A stretch of 64,000 nucleotides of DNA from Luteimicrobium album (GCF_030161555.1 NZ_BSUK01000001.1:434001-498000), one strand, 5' to 3'; shown: positions 8,719 through 19,196, counted from the stretch's first letter. Translations and numbers: made by a program. The notes: generated from the letters alone by a model not told the origin.

Positions 8719-9726
8719 TCAGAAGGTCTGCTCGTCGTCCGTGTACTCGTCGTCGCCGTAGTACTGCGCGGCGGTCGGGTCGAAGTCCAGCGGCGAGTCC
8801 TTGAGCGACAGGCCGAGCTTCGCGAGCTTCTCCGTGACCTCGGTGATCGACTTCGCGCCGAAATTCCGGATGTCGAGAAGGTCGGCCTCGCTGCGCGCCA
8901 CGAGCTCACCCACGGAGTGGATGCCCTCGCGCTTGAGGCAGTTGTATGACCGGATCGAGAGGTTGAGCTCCTCGATCGGCAGCGCCAGGTCGGCGGCGAG
9001 CGCCGCGTCCGTCGGCGACGGGCCGATCTCGATGCCCTCGGCCTCGACGTTCAGCTCGCGGGCGAGACCGAACAGCTCGGTGAGCGTCCGGCCGGCCGAA
9101 GCGAGGGCGTCGCGCGGCGAGATCGCCGGCTTCGTCTCGACGTCGACGACGAGCTTGTCGAAGTCGGTGCGCTGCTCGACGCGGGTGGCCTCGACCTTGT
9201 ACGTGACCTTGAGGACCGGCGAGTAGATCGAGTCGACCGGGATGCGGCCGATCTCCGAGTCGTACGCCTTGTTCTGCGCGGCCGACACGTAGCCGCGGCC
9301 CCGCTCGACCGTGAGCTCGATCTCGAGCTTGGCGGAGTCGTTCAGCGTCGCGATGTGGAGCTCGGGGTTGTGCACCTCGATGCCCGCCGGCGGGACGATG
9401 TCGGCCGCCGTGACCACGCCGCCGCCCTGCTTGCGCAGGTACATGACGACCGGCTCGTCGTTGTCCGAGGACACGACCAGGCCCTTGATGTTGAGGATGA
9501 TCTCGGTGACGTCCTCCTTGACCCCGGGGATCGTCGAGAACTCGTGCAGCACGCCCTCGATACGGATCGAGGTGACGGCCGCGCCGGGGATCGACGAGAG
9601 CAGGGTGCGACGCAACGAGTTGCCGAGCGTGTAGCCGAAGCCGGGCTCGAGCGGCTCGATCGAGAAACGGGAACGGTGCTCCGAGATGACCTCTTCGGTC
9701 AGGGTGGGGCGCTGTGCGATGAGCAC
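8719..9726 (-). CDS. rpoA: RNA polymerase alpha subunit
   Basis: 335 aa. The N-terminal domain (residues 1-230) dimerises and nucleates polymerase assembly; [18 protein letters not shown] is near residue 31 and [10 protein letters not shown] near 145. The C-terminal domain (about 250-315) binds UP elements and activators, with the helix-hairpin-helix segment [14 protein letters not shown] and the DIRNFGAKS loop. An acidic tail ends [14 protein letters not shown] start at 9726. Between rpsK and rplQ, the normal place, except that rpsD is absent from this operon. Confidence 0.97.
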   Translation of the reverse strand: MLIAQRPTLTEEVISEHRSRFSIEPLEPGFGYTLGNSLRRTLLSSIPGAAVTSIRIEGVLHEFSTIPGVKEDVTEIILNIKGLVVSSDNDEPVVMYLRKQGGGVVTAADIVPPAGIEVHNPELHIATLNDSAKLEIELTVERGRGYVSAAQNKAYDSEIGRIPVDSIYSPVLKVTYKVEATRVEQRTDFDKLVVDVETKPAISPRDALASAGRTLTELFGLARELNVEAEGIEIGPSPTDAALAADLALPIEELNLSIRSYNCLKREGIHSVGELVARSEADLLDIRNFGAKSITEVTEKLAKLGLSLKDSPLDFDPTAAQYYGDDEYTDDEQTF

Positions 9727-9847
9727 TGGTGGGTTCCTTTCGGTGTGCGTCCGCCATATGACGCATCACGGTGAGGGTGCAGATGCACGCCCGACGCGGG
9801 GAGCCGGAGCCCGAGGGCTCCGGCCCGGCCACGTCCGGACGTGCGGT

Positions 9848-9875
9848 GCCGCGGGGCGCGTCAGCGCCCCGCGGC
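9848..9875 (-). repeat. Hairpin in the rpsK-rpoA spacer
   Basis: GCCGCGGGGCGC and its reverse complement form a 12-bp stem with a 4-nt loop (GTCA), 12 bases past the rpsK stop. A second 10-bp hairpin lies at 9803-9824. The 160-base spacer thus holds two stable hairpins and no gene; attenuation or processing is possible. Confidence 0.5.
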
Positions 9876-9886
9876 GACGAGCGAGG

Positions 9887-10291
9887 TCAGACGCGGCGAC
9901 GCTTCGGCGGACGGCAGCCGTTGTGCGCCTGCGGCGTCACGCCCTGGATCGAACCGACCTCGAGGCCGGCCGACTGCAGCGAACGGATCGCCGTCTCACG
10001 ACCCGAGCCCGGGCCCTTGACGAAGACGTCGACCTTCTTGACGCCGTGCTCGGCAGCCTTGCGGGCCGCGGCCTCGGCGGCCATACCGGCCGCGTAGGGG
10101 GTCGACTTGCGCGAGCCCTTGAAGCCGACGTCGCCGCCGGAGGCCCATGCGATCACGGCGCCCGACGGGTCCGTGATCGAGACGATCGTGTTGTTGAAGG
10201 TGCTCTTGATGTGCGCCTGGCCGAGCGGGACGTTCTTCTTGTCCTTGCGGCGCGGCTTGCGGCCGGCGGCGGCGCGGGTCTTGGGAGGCAT
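9887..10291 (-). CDS. rpsK: 30S ribosomal protein S11
   Basis: Platform protein contacting the mRNA exit region. 134 aa with a basic N-terminal tail ([12 protein letters not shown]), the core [21 protein letters not shown] and [17 protein letters not shown], and the C-terminal [10 protein letters not shown]. Intact. ATG at 10291. Confidence 0.97.
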   Translation of the reverse strand: MPPKTRAAAGRKPRRKDKKNVPLGQAHIKSTFNNTIVSITDPSGAVIAWASGGDVGFKGSRKSTPYAAGMAAEAAARKAAEHGVKKVDVFVKGPGSGRETAIRSLQSAGLEVGSIQGVTPQAHNGCRPPKRRRV

Positions 10292-10396
10292 GTCCTGAGG
10301 TTCTCCTGGGGTGAGGTGTTCGGACCGGCGGACCGTCGACGTGCGCGGGCCGACGTGGACGTCGGCGCGACGGACGGGTCCGGCACGGACTGCTGG

Positions 10397-10770
10397 TTAG
10401 CGGGCCTTCTTCTTGCCGGCCACGGTGCGCTTCGGACCCTTGCGGGTACGCGCGTTGGTCTTGGTGCGCTGACCGCGGACGGGAAGGCCACGACGGTGGC
10501 GCAGCCCTGGTAGGTGCCGATCTCCACCTTGCGGCGGATGTCGGCGGCCACCTCACGGCGGAGGTCACCCTCGAGCTTGTAGTTGCCCTCGAGGTAGTCA
10601 CGGAGCGCGACGAGCTCGGCGTCGCCGAGGTCCTTCACGCGAAGATCCGGGCTGATCCCGGTCGCGGCCAGCGTCTGCTGGGCGCGGGTACGGCCGACGC
10701 CGTAGATGTAGGTGAGCGCAACCTCGAGGCGCTTGTCGCGCGGGAGGTCGACGCCGACGAGACGTGCCAT
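10397..10770 (-). CDS. rpsM: 30S ribosomal protein S13 (frame broken once)
   Basis: Head protein contacting the large subunit and P-site tRNA. It starts [26 protein letters not shown] and has the helix-two-turn-helix region through [13 protein letters not shown]. The frame then fails after CAGGGC (10503-10507): one missing C turns [14 protein letters not shown] into a false frame. With it restored the protein is 124 aa, ends [11 protein letters not shown], and has the normal tRNA-binding tail. As an essential gene, the break is taken as a sequence error. Order infA-rpmJ-rpsM-rpsK-rpoA-rplQ is standard. Confidence 0.93.
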
Positions 10771-10960
10771 GTGCCTGACGGCTCCTTGTACTTCGGTCGG
10801 AGGTCTGCCGCACCGCCCTCCCGCTGCCGTCACTGCTGCGGGCCCCGGCCTCCGACCGGGGTTCCCTCGTCCGGCTGACCGGACGGGTTCGTGGTGGTAC
10901 GTCGTGAGCGGATCGCTCACCGGGTGGGTCGAGCGCGCCTCGTCGAGCGAGGCACGGCGC

Positions 10961-11074
10961 TCAGCCCTGGCGCTGCTTGTGACGCGGGTTCTCGCAGATG
11001 ACCATGACGTTTCCGTGCCGGCGGATCACCTTGCACTTGTCGCAGATCTTCTTGACGCTCGGGTTGACCTTCAT
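10961..11074 (-). CDS. rpmJ: 50S ribosomal protein L36 (zinc-ribbon form)
   Basis: 37-aa protein of the large subunit, starting [20 protein letters not shown] and ending NPRHKQRQG. Zinc ligands are the C-x2-C pair at CDKC, the later Cys in VICENPRH and its His, so this is the zinc-binding paralogue. ATG at 11074 follows infA by 77 bases. Confidence 0.95.
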   Translation of the reverse strand: MKVNPSVKKICDKCKVIRRHGNVMVICENPRHKQRQG

Positions 11075-11151
11075 CGTGTTCCTCCGCCGCCGTACGCATC
11101 GCGGCCCGGGCGCGCCCGGGCCTGTCACGACGGCGCCCTCGATCGGACGGG

Positions 11152-11373
11152 TTACTTGTAGCGGTAGACGATGCGACCGCGGGACAGGTCGTACGGGCTC
11201 AGCTCGACCACCACCCGGTCCTCGGGGAGGATCCGGATGTAGTGCTGTCGCATCTTGCCTGAGATGTGCGCGAGCACCTTGTGGCCGTTGGTCAGCTCCA
11301 CGCGGAACATCGCGTTCGGCAGCGCTTCGACCACGCTGCCTTCGATCTCGATGACGCCGTCCTTCTTCGCCAT
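11152..11373 (-). CDS. infA: Translation initiation factor IF-1
   Basis: 73-aa OB-fold protein that binds the ribosomal A site during initiation. The sequence begins [20 protein letters not shown], contains the conserved [19 protein letters not shown], and ends [11 protein letters not shown] at 11373. First gene of the alpha-type unit, with its own promoter in the 282-base gap after map. Confidence 0.97.
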   Translation of the reverse strand: MAKKDGVIEIEGSVVEALPNAMFRVELTNGHKVLAHISGKMRQHYIRILPEDRVVVELSPYDLSRGRIVYRYK

Positions 11374-11583
11374 GTCCTCCGCTAACTCTCGTGTGACTGG
11401 ACCCACGCGGGTCACGGCACGGCACGCGCGCCGGACGTCGACCCAGTGTGGACTGCGCGTGGAGCATCCTGCCGGACCCCGGAAGCGCGGCTCGAGCCGG
11501 ACGTCCGTGGCCGCGGCCCGACGCCTGTCGACCGTCATTGCTGACATCTCGACCGGACGCGCCGTCTCCACACCCAGCCATCC

Positions 11584-11613
11584 ATCTTACGGCATCGCGC
11601 AGCACGAGGGAAA
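11584..11613 (-). promoter_or_regulatory. Probable promoter for infA-rpmJ-rpsM-rpsK-rpoA-rplQ
   Basis: On the minus strand TTTCCC (11613-11608), an 18-bp spacer and a very good -10 TAAGAT (11589-11584). The -35 is weak. It lies in the 282-base map-infA gap, which otherwise shows no gene; the leader would be about 205 nt. Confidence 0.5.
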
Positions 11614-11655
11614 CACGGCCGAGGTGCGCCGCGTCACGCCCGACGGGTCACGCGA

Positions 11656-12495
11656 TCAGACGAGCGGGGCGACGGTCACGCCGAACGGCGCGAGGCCCGC
11701 GGCCCCGCCGTCGGGCGCCGTCAGCACCCACAGGCCTTCTTCCAGGACGGCCACGGTGTGCTCGCAGTGCGCGGCCCGGGACCCGTCGTCCGTGACGACC
11801 GTCCACTCGTCCTCGCAGAGCTGGGTCGTCGCGTCGCCTCGCGTCAGCATCGGCTCCACGGCAACGCACAGACCGGGTCGCACGCGCGGGCCGCGCCCTC
11901 GGGTCCGGTAGTTGGGGACGTCCGGGTCCTGGTGCATCTGCGTACCGATGCCGTGCCCGACGTAGTCCTCGACGATCCCGTACGGGCCACCCTCGGCGCC
12001 CTCGGCGACGTCCTCGACCGCCGCCCCGACCTCGTCGAGCCGGCCTCCCACGGCCAGGGCCGCGATCCCGGCCCACATCGCACGCTCGGTCGTGTCCACG
12101 AGCGCGACGTCCGCAGGGTCTGCCGCGGCGCCGTCGGGCCCGGGCAGGACGACCGAGAACGCGGCGTCACCGTGCCACCCGCCGACGACGGCGCCCGCGT
12201 CGACCGAGACCACGTCACCCGGGCGCAGCACGCGCTCCCCCGGGATGCCATGGATGACCTCGTCGTTCACGGACACGCAGATGGTCGCGGGATAGCCCTC
12301 GTAGCCCAGGAACGACGACGTCGCCCCCGCTGCGCGGACCACGTCGGCGGCGACGGCGTCCAGCTCGGCCGTCGTGACGCCCACGGCCACGGCGGCACGC
12401 ACCGCGGCGTGGACGTCGGCCACCACCAGCCCGGCCCGTCGCATCAGCCGCACCTGGTCAGGTGTCTTGTACTCGATGTGGTCGCGTCCGAACAT
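11656..12495 (-). CDS. map: Methionine aminopeptidase, type I
   Basis: Removes the initiator Met from nascent proteins after deformylation. 279 aa from ATG at 12495. AGGGAGG lies seven bases before this ATG, so it is preferred over GTG seven codons earlier. The pita-bread fold ligands are visible: two Asp in VSVDAGAVVGGWHGDAAF, His in GHGIG, Glu in VEPML and a final Glu in EDEWTV. N-terminal IEYKTPDQVRLMRRAG is typical. It sits between adk and infA as in most Gram-positive spc operons. Confidence 0.95.
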   Translation of the reverse strand: MFGRDHIEYKTPDQVRLMRRAGLVVADVHAAVRAAVAVGVTTAELDAVAADVVRAAGATSSFLGYEGYPATICVSVNDEVIHGIPGERVLRPGDVVSVDAGAVVGGWHGDAAFSVVLPGPDGAAADPADVALVDTTERAMWAGIAALAVGGRLDEVGAAVEDVAEGAEGGPYGIVEDYVGHGIGTQMHQDPDVPNYRTRGRGPRVRPGLCVAVEPMLTRGDATTQLCEDEWTVVTDDGSRAAHCEHTVAVLEEGLWVLTAPDGGAAGLAPFGVTVAPLV

Positions 12496-12550
12496 GCTCG
12501 CCACCTCCCTGCTCACCCGCGCCCGGACCGTGCCGGGGCGGGAGGCGGAG

Positions 12551-13129
12551 TCAGGAGACCCGGCCGTCCAGGGCCGCGACGAGACGCTGCGTGACCTCGT
12601 CGATCTCGCCGATGCCGTCCACGCGGACCAGCAGCCCGCGCTCGGCGTACGCGTCGGTGAGCGGCGCCGTCTGCTCCGCGTAGATGTCGAGGCGGCGCGC
12701 GATCGCCTCCTCGGTGTCGTCCTCGCGGCCCTCGATCTCCGCGCGCTTGCGCAGGCGGGCGAGGAGCTCGTCGCGGTCCGCCACGAGCTCGATCACGCCG
12801 TCGAGCGCGACGCCGGCGTCACCGAGGATCGCGTCGAGCTCGGTCACCTGGGCCGCGTTGCGCGGGTACCCGTCGAGGATGAAGCCGTCGACCGCGTCCT
12901 CCTGGGCGAGCCGGTCGCGGACCATGTCGTTCGTGACCGAGTCGGGCACGAGCTCGCCCTTGGCCGTGTACGACTGCGCCAGCACACCGAGCTCCGTGCC
13001 GCCCTTGATGTTGGCGCGGAAGATGTCGCCCGTCGAGATGGCAGGGACGGCGAGGTGCTCCGCCAGGCGTGCCGCCTGCGTGCCCTTGCCCGCGCCCTGC
13101 GGACCCATGATGACGAGACGTGTGCTCAA
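12551..13129 (-). CDS. adk: Adenylate kinase
   Basis: Balances ATP, ADP and AMP. 192 aa, with the P-loop MGPQGAGKGTQ at residue 8, the AMP-binding STGDIFRAN, and DGYPRN with the following core. The LID is the short form without zinc cysteines (KRAEIEGREDD), as in other actinobacteria. The TTG start at 13129 overlaps the secY stop (TTGA), suggesting translational coupling; the first internal Met would delete the beta strand before the P-loop, so TTG is favoured. Confidence 0.95.
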   Translation of the reverse strand: MSTRLVIMGPQGAGKGTQAARLAEHLAVPAISTGDIFRANIKGGTELGVLAQSYTAKGELVPDSVTNDMVRDRLAQEDAVDGFILDGYPRNAAQVTELDAILGDAGVALDGVIELVADRDELLARLRKRAEIEGREDDTEEAIARRLDIYAEQTAPLTDAYAERGLLVRVDGIGEIDEVTQRLVAALDGRVS

Positions 13130-14422
13130 CGGAGGAACCCTTCGTAGTGCCGCTGCTGCAGCTGGCTGTCGATCTGCTTGACGGTCTCGAGGCCCACGCC
13201 GACGACGATGATGATCGAGCTGCCGCCGAACGGGATGTTCGTCGTCACGTTCAGCAGCACGAACGCGATCGTCGGGATCAGCGCCACGATCGCCAGGTAC
13301 AGCGAGCCGGCCGTGGTGATGCGCGTGATCACGTAGTCGAGGTACTCGGCGGTCGGCCGGCCCGCGCGGATGCCGGGGATGAAGCCGCCGTACGTCTTCA
13401 TGTTGTCCGCGACCTCGTCCGGGTTGAACGTGATCGCCGTGTAGAAGAAGCAGAAGAAGATGATCAGCACCGTGTAGAGCACGAGGTGCAGCGGCGCGCT
13501 CGTCGACGCCAGGTTCTGGGTCACCCACTGGACCCAGCCCGCGGACTGGTCGGCGAACTGCGCGATCAGCCCCGGGATCGCCAGCAGCGACGACGCGAAG
13601 ATGATCGGGATCACGTTCGCCATGTTGATCTTGATCGGGATGTAGGTGGACGAGCCGCCGTACATGCGCCGTCCGACCATGCGCTTGGCGTACTGCACCG
13701 GGATCCGCCGCTGCGACTGCTCGACGAAGACCACGAGCCCGACCACGACCACGCAGAGCGCGATCACGATGATGAACTTGCCGACTCCGCCGTTGCCACC
13801 GGCGATCGACCACAGCGCGCTCGGGAAGCTCGCGGCGATCGAGGTGAAGATCAGCAGGGACATGCCGTTGCCCACGCCGCGCTCGGTGATGAGCTCACCG
13901 AGCCACATGATCAGGCCGGTACCGGCGGTCATCGTGATGACCATGATCGCGAGGTTGACCACCGAGTCGTCGGGGATGACGGACTGGGAGCAACCCTGGA
14001 AGAGGACACCGGTGCGCGCGGTCGTGATGATCGTCGTCGACTGCAGGATCGCGAGCGCGATGGTGAGGTAGCGGGTGTACTGCGTGAGCTTCGCGGTACC
14101 GGACTGGCCCTCCTTGTGCAGGGCCTCGAACCGGGGATCACGACGCGCAGGAGCTGCACGATGATGCTCGCCGTGATGTACGGCATGATCCCGAGCGCGA
14201 ACACCGACAGCTTGAGGAGCGCCCCGCCGCTGAACAGGTTGACGAGGCCGAGCAGGTCGCTGTTGCCCGCCGTCTCGTCGATGCACTGCTGGACGTTCGG
14301 GTAGCTCACCCCGGGGTGGGGATGAACGAGCCCAGCCGGAAGATCGCCATGATCGCGATCGTGAACAGCAGCTTGCGCCGCAGATCGGGCGTCCGGAAAG
14401 CCCGGCCGAATGCGCTGAGCAC
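13126..14422 (-). CDS. secY: Preprotein translocase channel subunit SecY (frame broken twice)
   Basis: Ten-helix membrane channel for Sec export and membrane insertion. It begins with GTG at 14422 behind AGGAGG and reads [20 protein letters not shown]. Plug and helix segments such as [16 protein letters not shown], then [18 protein letters not shown] and [21 protein letters not shown] are all present. The frame fails at GGGG before TGA (14309-14312) and again at CCCC (14133-14136). One base added at each site gives the expected 432 aa. Both are taken as sequence errors because the gene is essential. It lies between rplO and adk as usual. Confidence 0.93.
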
Positions 14423-14607
14423 CTATCCTCCTGGTCCGCCGTGGGCGGGTTCATCAGCGACCGACGAGGTCGTCGGCCGTCACGCGGCACGCTGTGGCGT
14501 GCGTCGCACCGTCGGCACCTTAGCCGCTCTGGCCCAGGATCCCGCAATCCGTCTCGGAAGCCTAGGGCCCGGTGCGTCGACCGGCAGATCACCGGTCAGG
14601 AGAGACA

Positions 14608-14643
14608 CCAGGGCCGACGGCGCATGCGCACCGCCGGCCCTGG
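14608..14643 (-). terminator. Hairpin between rplO and secY
   Basis: CCAGGGCCG (14608-14616) pairs with 14635-14643; after one mismatch a further 3 bp close around GCGCATGCGC. It follows the rplO stop by 12 bases. No U tract; probably partial termination before secY. Confidence 0.55.
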
Positions 14644-14654
14644 CCGTCATTCTC

Positions 14655-15337
14655 TCAGTCCTCGGAGACCGAACCGCCGGCGGCGAGGATCTTGTCCTTC
14701 GCCGAGCCCGACAGCGCGTCCACCGCGACGTCGAGCTTCACCGAGAGCTCGCCGGTGCCGAGCACCTTGACGAGCTGGCCCTTGCGGACCGCGCCCTTCG
14801 CGACGAGGTCCTCGACGGTGACCGAGCCACCCTCGGGGTACAGCGACGCGAGCTTGTCCAGGTTCACGACCTGGTACTCGACGCGGAACGGGTTCTTGAA
14901 GCCGCGCAGCTTCGGGAGGCGCATGTGGAGGGGCATCTGCCCACCCTCGAAGCGCTCCGGAACCTGGTAGCGGGCCTTCGTGCCCTTGGTACCACGGCCG
15001 GCCGTCTTGCCCTTCGACGCCTCACCACGACCCACGCGGGTCTTGGCGGTCTTGGCGCCGGGGGCCGGACGAAGGTGGTGCACCTTGAGGGTGCCACCGG
15101 CGCCGACCTCGGGCTCGGGCTTCGCCGCGGCCTTGGTCGCCTTGGCGGCGGGCTTCTTGGGCGCCTCCGCCTCAGCAGCGGCCTCCGCCTTCGTGGCGGC
15201 CGGCTTGCGGGCCGGCGCCTTCTTGGCGGGGTCGCCTCGGCCGAAGCCTCGGCCTTCTTCGCCGGGGCCTTGCGGGCCGGCTTCTTCGGCGCCTCGGCCG
15301 TCTCCGGCGTCACGTCGTCGTTCTTGTTCTCGGCCAT
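14655..15337 (-). CDS. rplO: 50S ribosomal protein L15 with long N-terminal extension (frame broken once)
   Basis: The canonical L15 part begins [36 protein letters not shown] and runs to the C-terminus [14 protein letters not shown]. In front of it lies about 80 residues of Ala, Lys, Glu and Pro, starting [17 protein letters not shown]. The frame breaks inside this tract at GGGG (15228-15231); one added base gives 227 aa in total. The ATG at 15337 is chosen; a GTG at 15343 overlaps the rpmD stop and has slightly better spacing to GGAGG. The extension is unusual for L15 and resembles the tail on L17. Confidence 0.9.
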
Positions 15338-15339
15338 GA

Positions 15340-15522
15340 TCACTCGACCTCCTCGACGGCGACGAGGTGCGCCACCGTCTTGACCATGCCGCGGATCTCC
15401 GGGCGGTCCTCCTTCACGGCGGTGTCGCCGATCCGCTTGAGGCCCAGGGTCCGCAGCGTGTCACGCTGATTCTGCTTGCCGCCGATGGCGGACTTGGTCT
15501 GGGTCACCTTGAGACGAGCCAT
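15340..15522 (-). CDS. rpmD: 50S ribosomal protein L30
   Basis: 60-aa protein, [21 protein letters not shown] at the start and [14 protein letters not shown] in the middle, the L30 signature. Its ATG overlaps the rpsE stop by four bases (ATGA), a sign of coupling. Standard rpsE-rpmD-rplO order. Confidence 0.95.
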   Translation of the reverse strand: MARLKVTQTKSAIGGKQNQRDTLRTLGLKRIGDTAVKEDRPEIRGMVKTVAHLVAVEEVE

Positions 15523-16190
15523 CACGCACCCACCTTCGCCGCGGCGTCGGCGCGACCAGCGGCCTGCGAGCGCAGGAGCGCGGCCGGGGCCACGTCCTCG
15601 AGCGGCAGACCACGGCGGGCGGCGACCGCAGCGGGCTCCTCGAGCCCACGGAGCGCCGCGACCGTCGCGTGCACGATGTTGATCGAGTTCGACGAGCCGA
15701 GCGACTTGCTCAGGACGTCGTGGATGCCCGCGCACTCCAGCACGGCGCGCACCGGACCGCCGGCGATGACACCGGTACCCGGAGCGGCCGGACGGAGGAA
15801 CACGACGCCGGCCGCGGCCTCACCCTGGACGGGGTGCGGGATGGTGCCCTGGATGCGGGGGACGCGGAAGAAGCTCTTCTTCGCCTCCTCGACACCCTTG
15901 GCGATCGCCGCGGGCACCTCCTTGGCCTTCCCGTAGCCGACGCCGACGGTACCGTCACCGTCGCCCACCACGACGAGCGCGGTGAAGCTGAAGCGACGGC
16001 CGCCCTTGACGACCTTGGAGACGCGGTTGATGGTCACGACGCGCTCGACGAAGGCGTTCTTCTCGGCGTCCTGACGACGGTTGTCCCGACGGTCGCCGCC
16101 GCGGCGGCCACCCCGGTCGTTCGAGCGCTCGTTCGAGCGCTCCTCGGTAGCGGCGCCCGGGGCGCCGGTGTTGCGCTGCCCTGCAGCCAT
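15522..16190 (-). CDS. rpsE: 30S ribosomal protein S5
   Basis: Small-subunit protein at the mRNA entrance, important for decoding accuracy. 222 aa from ATG at 16190. An Arg-, Asn- and Gly-rich N-terminal tail of about 50 residues precedes the core, which has [35 protein letters not shown] and the GGPVRAVLE and GSSNSINIV segments. Intact. Confidence 0.96.
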   Translation of the reverse strand: MAAGQRNTGAPGAATEERSNERSNDRGGRRGGDRRDNRRQDAEKNAFVERVVTINRVSKVVKGGRRFSFTALVVVGDGDGTVGVGYGKAKEVPAAIAKGVEEAKKSFFRVPRIQGTIPHPVQGEAAAGVVFLRPAAPGTGVIAGGPVRAVLECAGIHDVLSKSLGSSNSINIVHATVAALRGLEEPAAVAARRGLPLEDVAPAALLRSQAAGRADAAAKVGA

Positions 16191-16221
16191 CAGAAAATCC
16201 TCTGCTTCCGTGCGTACGTCG

Positions 16222-16593
16222 TCACAGCGACAGACCACCCTCACGGGCGCCGTCTGCCACCGCCGCGACCCGGCCGTGGTACTTGTTCCCGCCGCGGTCG
16301 AACACGACGGCCTCGACACCGGCCGCCTTCGCGCGCTGGGCGACGAGCTCGCCGACCTTGCGCGCCTTGGCGGACTTGTCGCCGTCGAGCGCACGCAGGT
16401 CCGCCTCGAGCGACGAGGCAGACGCGACGGTGTGCCCCACGGTGTCGTCGACGACCTGGGCCGTGATGTGACGCGACGAGCGCGTCACCACGAGGCGCGG
16501 ACGGGCGGGGGTGCCGGAGATCTTCTTGCGCAGGCGCAGGTGACGGCGCGTGCGCGCGATCTGCTTGCCCTTGCCCTTGACCGTGACAGCCAT
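16222..16593 (-). CDS. rplR: 50S ribosomal protein L18
   Basis: 5S rRNA-binding protein. About 123 aa with [18 protein letters not shown] at the N-terminus, [13 protein letters not shown], and the C-terminal [14 protein letters not shown] loop. ATG at 16593 is preferred; another ATG two codons upstream (16599) overlaps the rplF stop. Confidence 0.95.
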   Translation of the reverse strand: MAVTVKGKGKQIARTRRHLRLRKKISGTPARPRLVVTRSSRHITAQVVDDTVGHTVASASSLEADLRALDGDKSAKARKVGELVAQRAKAAGVEAVVFDRGGNKYHGRVAAVADGAREGGLSL

Positions 16594-16595
16594 GA

Positions 16596-17132
16596 TCACT
16601 TACCAGCCTTTCCGACCTTGCGGCGGACGACCTCGCCGGCGTAGCGCACGCCCTTGCCCTTGTACGGCTCGGGCTTGCGGATCTTGCGGATGTTCGCTGC
16701 GACCTCGCCGACCTGCTGCTTGTCGATGCCGCTCACCGAGAACTTGGTGGGGCTCTCGACCGCGAACGTGATGCCGGCGGGGGCCTTGACGACCACCGGG
16801 TGCGAGAAGCCGAGCGCGAACTCGAGGTCCGAGCCCTTCGCCGTCACGCGGTAACCGGTACCGACGATCTCGAGCTTCTTCTCGTAGCCCTCGGTCACAC
16901 CGGTGACGAGGTTCGCGAGCAGGGTGCGGGTCAGGCCGTGCAGGGCGCGCGAGGCACGCTCGTCGTCCGGACGCGTCACCACGAGGGTGCCGTCCGACTG
17001 CTCGACCTTGATGGGGGCGGGGATCGTGTGCTCGAGAGAGCCTTTGGGGCCCTTCACGGTCACGAGCGCGCCGCTGACGGTGACGTCCACGCCGGCCGGG
17101 ACCGGAACGGGGATCTTGCCGATACGAGACAT
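16596..17132 (-). CDS. rplF: 50S ribosomal protein L6
   Basis: 178 aa, two similar domains near the factor-binding site. It opens [16 protein letters not shown] and ends with the conserved [20 protein letters not shown], followed by KVGKAGK. Intact; between rpsH and rplR. Confidence 0.97.
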   Translation of the reverse strand: MSRIGKIPVPVPAGVDVTVSGALVTVKGPKGSLEHTIPAPIKVEQSDGTLVVTRPDDERASRALHGLTRTLLANLVTGVTEGYEKKLEIVGTGYRVTAKGSDLEFALGFSHPVVVKAPAGITFAVESPTKFSVSGIDKQQVGEVAANIRKIRKPEPYKGKGVRYAGEVVRRKVGKAGK

Positions 17133-17150
17133 TGGCGTATCTCCTTTCCG

Positions 17151-17549
17151 TTACCAGACGAAGGCGAGGACTTCCCCGCCCACGCCCTTCGACTGGGCCT
17201 GACGGTCCGTCAGGAGGCCGGAGGACGTGGACAGGATCGCCACGCCGAGGCCGCCGAGAACCTTGGGCAGGTTGGTGGACTTCGCGTACACGCGCAGACC
17301 CGGCTTCGAGACGCGGCGGACGCCCGACAGGGCGCGCTCGCGGCTCGGGCCGTACTTGAGCGTGATGGTGAGGTTCTTGCCCACGGGAGCGTCCTCGACG
17401 CTCCAGCCGGTGATGTAGCCCTCGGCCTGGAGGATCTCAGCGATGTGAGACTTCAGCTTCGAGAACGGCATGGTCACCGTGTCGTGGTGGGCCGAGTTCG
17501 CGTTCCGCAGACGCGTGAGCATGTCTGCGATCGGGTCGGTCATGGTCAT
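17151..17549 (-). CDS. rpsH: 30S ribosomal protein S8
   Basis: 16S rRNA-binding protein and, in many bacteria, translational repressor of the spc operon. 132 aa; [17 protein letters not shown] at the start, [13 protein letters not shown] in the middle and the C-terminal [10 protein letters not shown] segment. Starts ATG ACC ATG; either Met (17549 or 17543) is possible. Confidence 0.96.
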   Translation of the reverse strand: MTMTDPIADMLTRLRNANSAHHDTVTMPFSKLKSHIAEILQAEGYITGWSVEDAPVGKNLTITLKYGPSRERALSGVRRVSKPGLRVYAKSTNLPKVLGGLGVAILSTSSGLLTDRQAQSKGVGGEVLAFVW

Positions 17550-17638
17550 TGGGCTTCAGCCCTTCCTCGTCGGGGTATCCGCCACGGTCGTGCAGGACGT
17601 TCGTCCCGCCGGTTCCGCACGGACCTGCGACGTAGTCG

Positions 17639-17824
17639 TTACCAGCTGCTCTTGGTGACGCCGGGGAGCTCGCCACGGTGCGCCATCTCGCGAAGGCACA
17701 CGCGGCAGAGACCGAACTTGCGGTACACCGAGTGCGGACGACCGCACCGCTGGCACCGGGTGTAGGCGCGGACCGCGAACTTGGGCTTCGCGGCCGCCTT
17801 GTTGATCAGGGCCTTCTTCGCCAT
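17639..17824 (-). CDS. rpsN: 30S ribosomal protein S14, zinc type
   Basis: 61-aa short S14. Two C-x2-C pairs, in RCQRCGRP and LCRVCLRE, bind one zinc ion. It starts [16 protein letters not shown]. It follows rplE within two bases in the normal rplE-rpsN-rpsH order. The long zinc-free paralogue is not in this window. Confidence 0.97.
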   Translation of the reverse strand: MAKKALINKAAAKPKFAVRAYTRCQRCGRPHSVYRKFGLCRVCLREMAHRGELPGVTKSSW

Positions 17825-17825
17825 G

Positions 17826-18404
17826 TCAGTTCTCCTTGAACGGGAAGCCGAGACGGCGCAGCAGGGAACGACCCTCGGCATCCGTCGTCGCGGTCGTCAC
17901 GATCGTGATGTCCATGCCGCGGACGCGGTCGATCTTGTCCTGGTCGATCTCGTGGAACATGGACTGCTCCGTGAGGCCGAACGTGTAGTTCCCGTGCCCG
18001 TCGAACTGCTTGTCCGACAGACCGCGGAAGTCCCGGATGCGCGGGAGCGCGAGCGACAGCAGGCGGTCGAGGAACTCCCACATCCGGTCGCCGCGCAGCG
18101 TGGTGTGCGCACCGATCGGCATGCCCTCACGCAGCTTGAACTGCGCGATGGACTTGCGGGCACGCGTGACCTGCGGCTTCTGACCCGTGATCAGGGCCAG
18201 GTCGCGGATCGCGCCCTCGATGAGCTTGGAGTCCTTCGCGGCGTCGCCGACACCCATGTTCACGACGACCTTGGTCACGCGAGCGACCTGGTTGACGTTC
18301 TCGTGGTCGAACTCCTCGCGCAGGCCGGCGACGATCTCGCTGCGGTAGCGCTCCTTGAGGCGCGGGACGGTCGTCACCGGGGCCTCGGTGGTCTCAGTGG
18401 TCAT
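17826..18404 (-). CDS. rplE: 50S ribosomal protein L5
   Basis: 5S rRNA and P-site tRNA contact protein in the central protuberance. 192 aa with [32 protein letters not shown] and near the end [13 protein letters not shown]. An N-terminal tail of about 12 residues rich in Thr is extra. The ATG overlaps the rplX stop (ATGA). Confidence 0.96.
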   Translation of the reverse strand: MTTETTEAPVTTVPRLKERYRSEIVAGLREEFDHENVNQVARVTKVVVNMGVGDAAKDSKLIEGAIRDLALITGQKPQVTRARKSIAQFKLREGMPIGAHTTLRGDRMWEFLDRLLSLALPRIRDFRGLSDKQFDGHGNYTFGLTEQSMFHEIDQDKIDRVRGMDITIVTTATTDAEGRSLLRRLGFPFKEN

Positions 18405-18745
18405 CAGATGTCCTTACCGGAGCGCTTGGCGACGCGCACGCGAACCGTGCGCTTGCGGCCGTCACGCTCGACCTCTTCGGTGCGGTACCCGACGCGGGTC
18501 CCCTTCTTCGTCTCCGGGTCGACGACCATCACGTTGGACACGTGGATCGGCGCCTCGACGGTCTCCAGGCCACCCGTGCGCGTACCGCGGTCGTTCTGGC
18601 CGACCTTGGTGTGCTTGGTGACGCGCTGGACACCCTCGACGATGACGCGGTCGGAGTCCTTGAGGATCTCCAGGACGCGGCCCGTCTTGCCCTTGTCGCG
18701 ACCAGCGATCACGAGGACCTGGTCGCCCTTCTTGATCTTCGCCAT
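18404..18745 (-). CDS. rplX: 50S ribosomal protein L24
   Basis: Assembly-initiator protein with a KOW motif. 113 aa: [20 protein letters not shown] is the KOW segment, then [14 protein letters not shown]. It lies between rplN and rplE, with two bases to rplN. Confidence 0.96.
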   Translation of the reverse strand: MAKIKKGDQVLVIAGRDKGKTGRVLEILKDSDRVIVEGVQRVTKHTKVGQNDRGTRTGGLETVEAPIHVSNVMVVDPETKKGTRVGYRTEEVERDGRKRTVRVRVAKRSGKDI

Positions 18746-18747
18746 GG

Positions 18748-19116
18748 TCAGAGCACCTCCGGCGCCAGCGAGATGATCTTCATGAACCGCTTGTCACGGA
18801 GCTCACGGCCGACAGGGCCGAAGATGCGCGTGCCACGGGGGTCGCCGTCGTTCTTGAGGATCACGGCGGCGTTCTCGTCGAACTTGATGTAGGACCCGTC
18901 GGGACGACGACGCTCCTTGACGGTGCGGACGACGACGGCCTTGACCACGTCGCCCTTCTTGACGTTGCCGCCCGGGATCGCGTCCTTGACGGTGGCGACG
19001 ATGACGTCGCCGATTCCGGCGTAGCGACGGCCGGAACCGCCGAGAACACGGATGCAGAGGATCTCCTTGGCACCCGTGTTGTCGGCGACCCGAAGTCGCG
19101 ACTCCTGCTGGATCAT
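18748..19116 (-). CDS. rplN: 50S ribosomal protein L14
   Basis: 122 aa subunit-interface protein. Opens [20 protein letters not shown]; contains [12 protein letters not shown] and ends [15 protein letters not shown]. Intact. It is separated from rpsQ by a 148-base spacer with a strong hairpin, an unusually long gap for this pair. Confidence 0.97.
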   Translation of the reverse strand: MIQQESRLRVADNTGAKEILCIRVLGGSGRRYAGIGDVIVATVKDAIPGGNVKKGDVVKAVVVRTVKERRRPDGSYIKFDENAAVILKNDGDPRGTRIFGPVGRELRDKRFMKIISLAPEVL

Positions 19117-19196
19117 GTCAGTGAACTCCTGTTGTCGAGCCGGTTCTCGCCTCGCGGCGAGCCTTGCCGAACGGATAGTGGTCTGTGGTGCCGACG

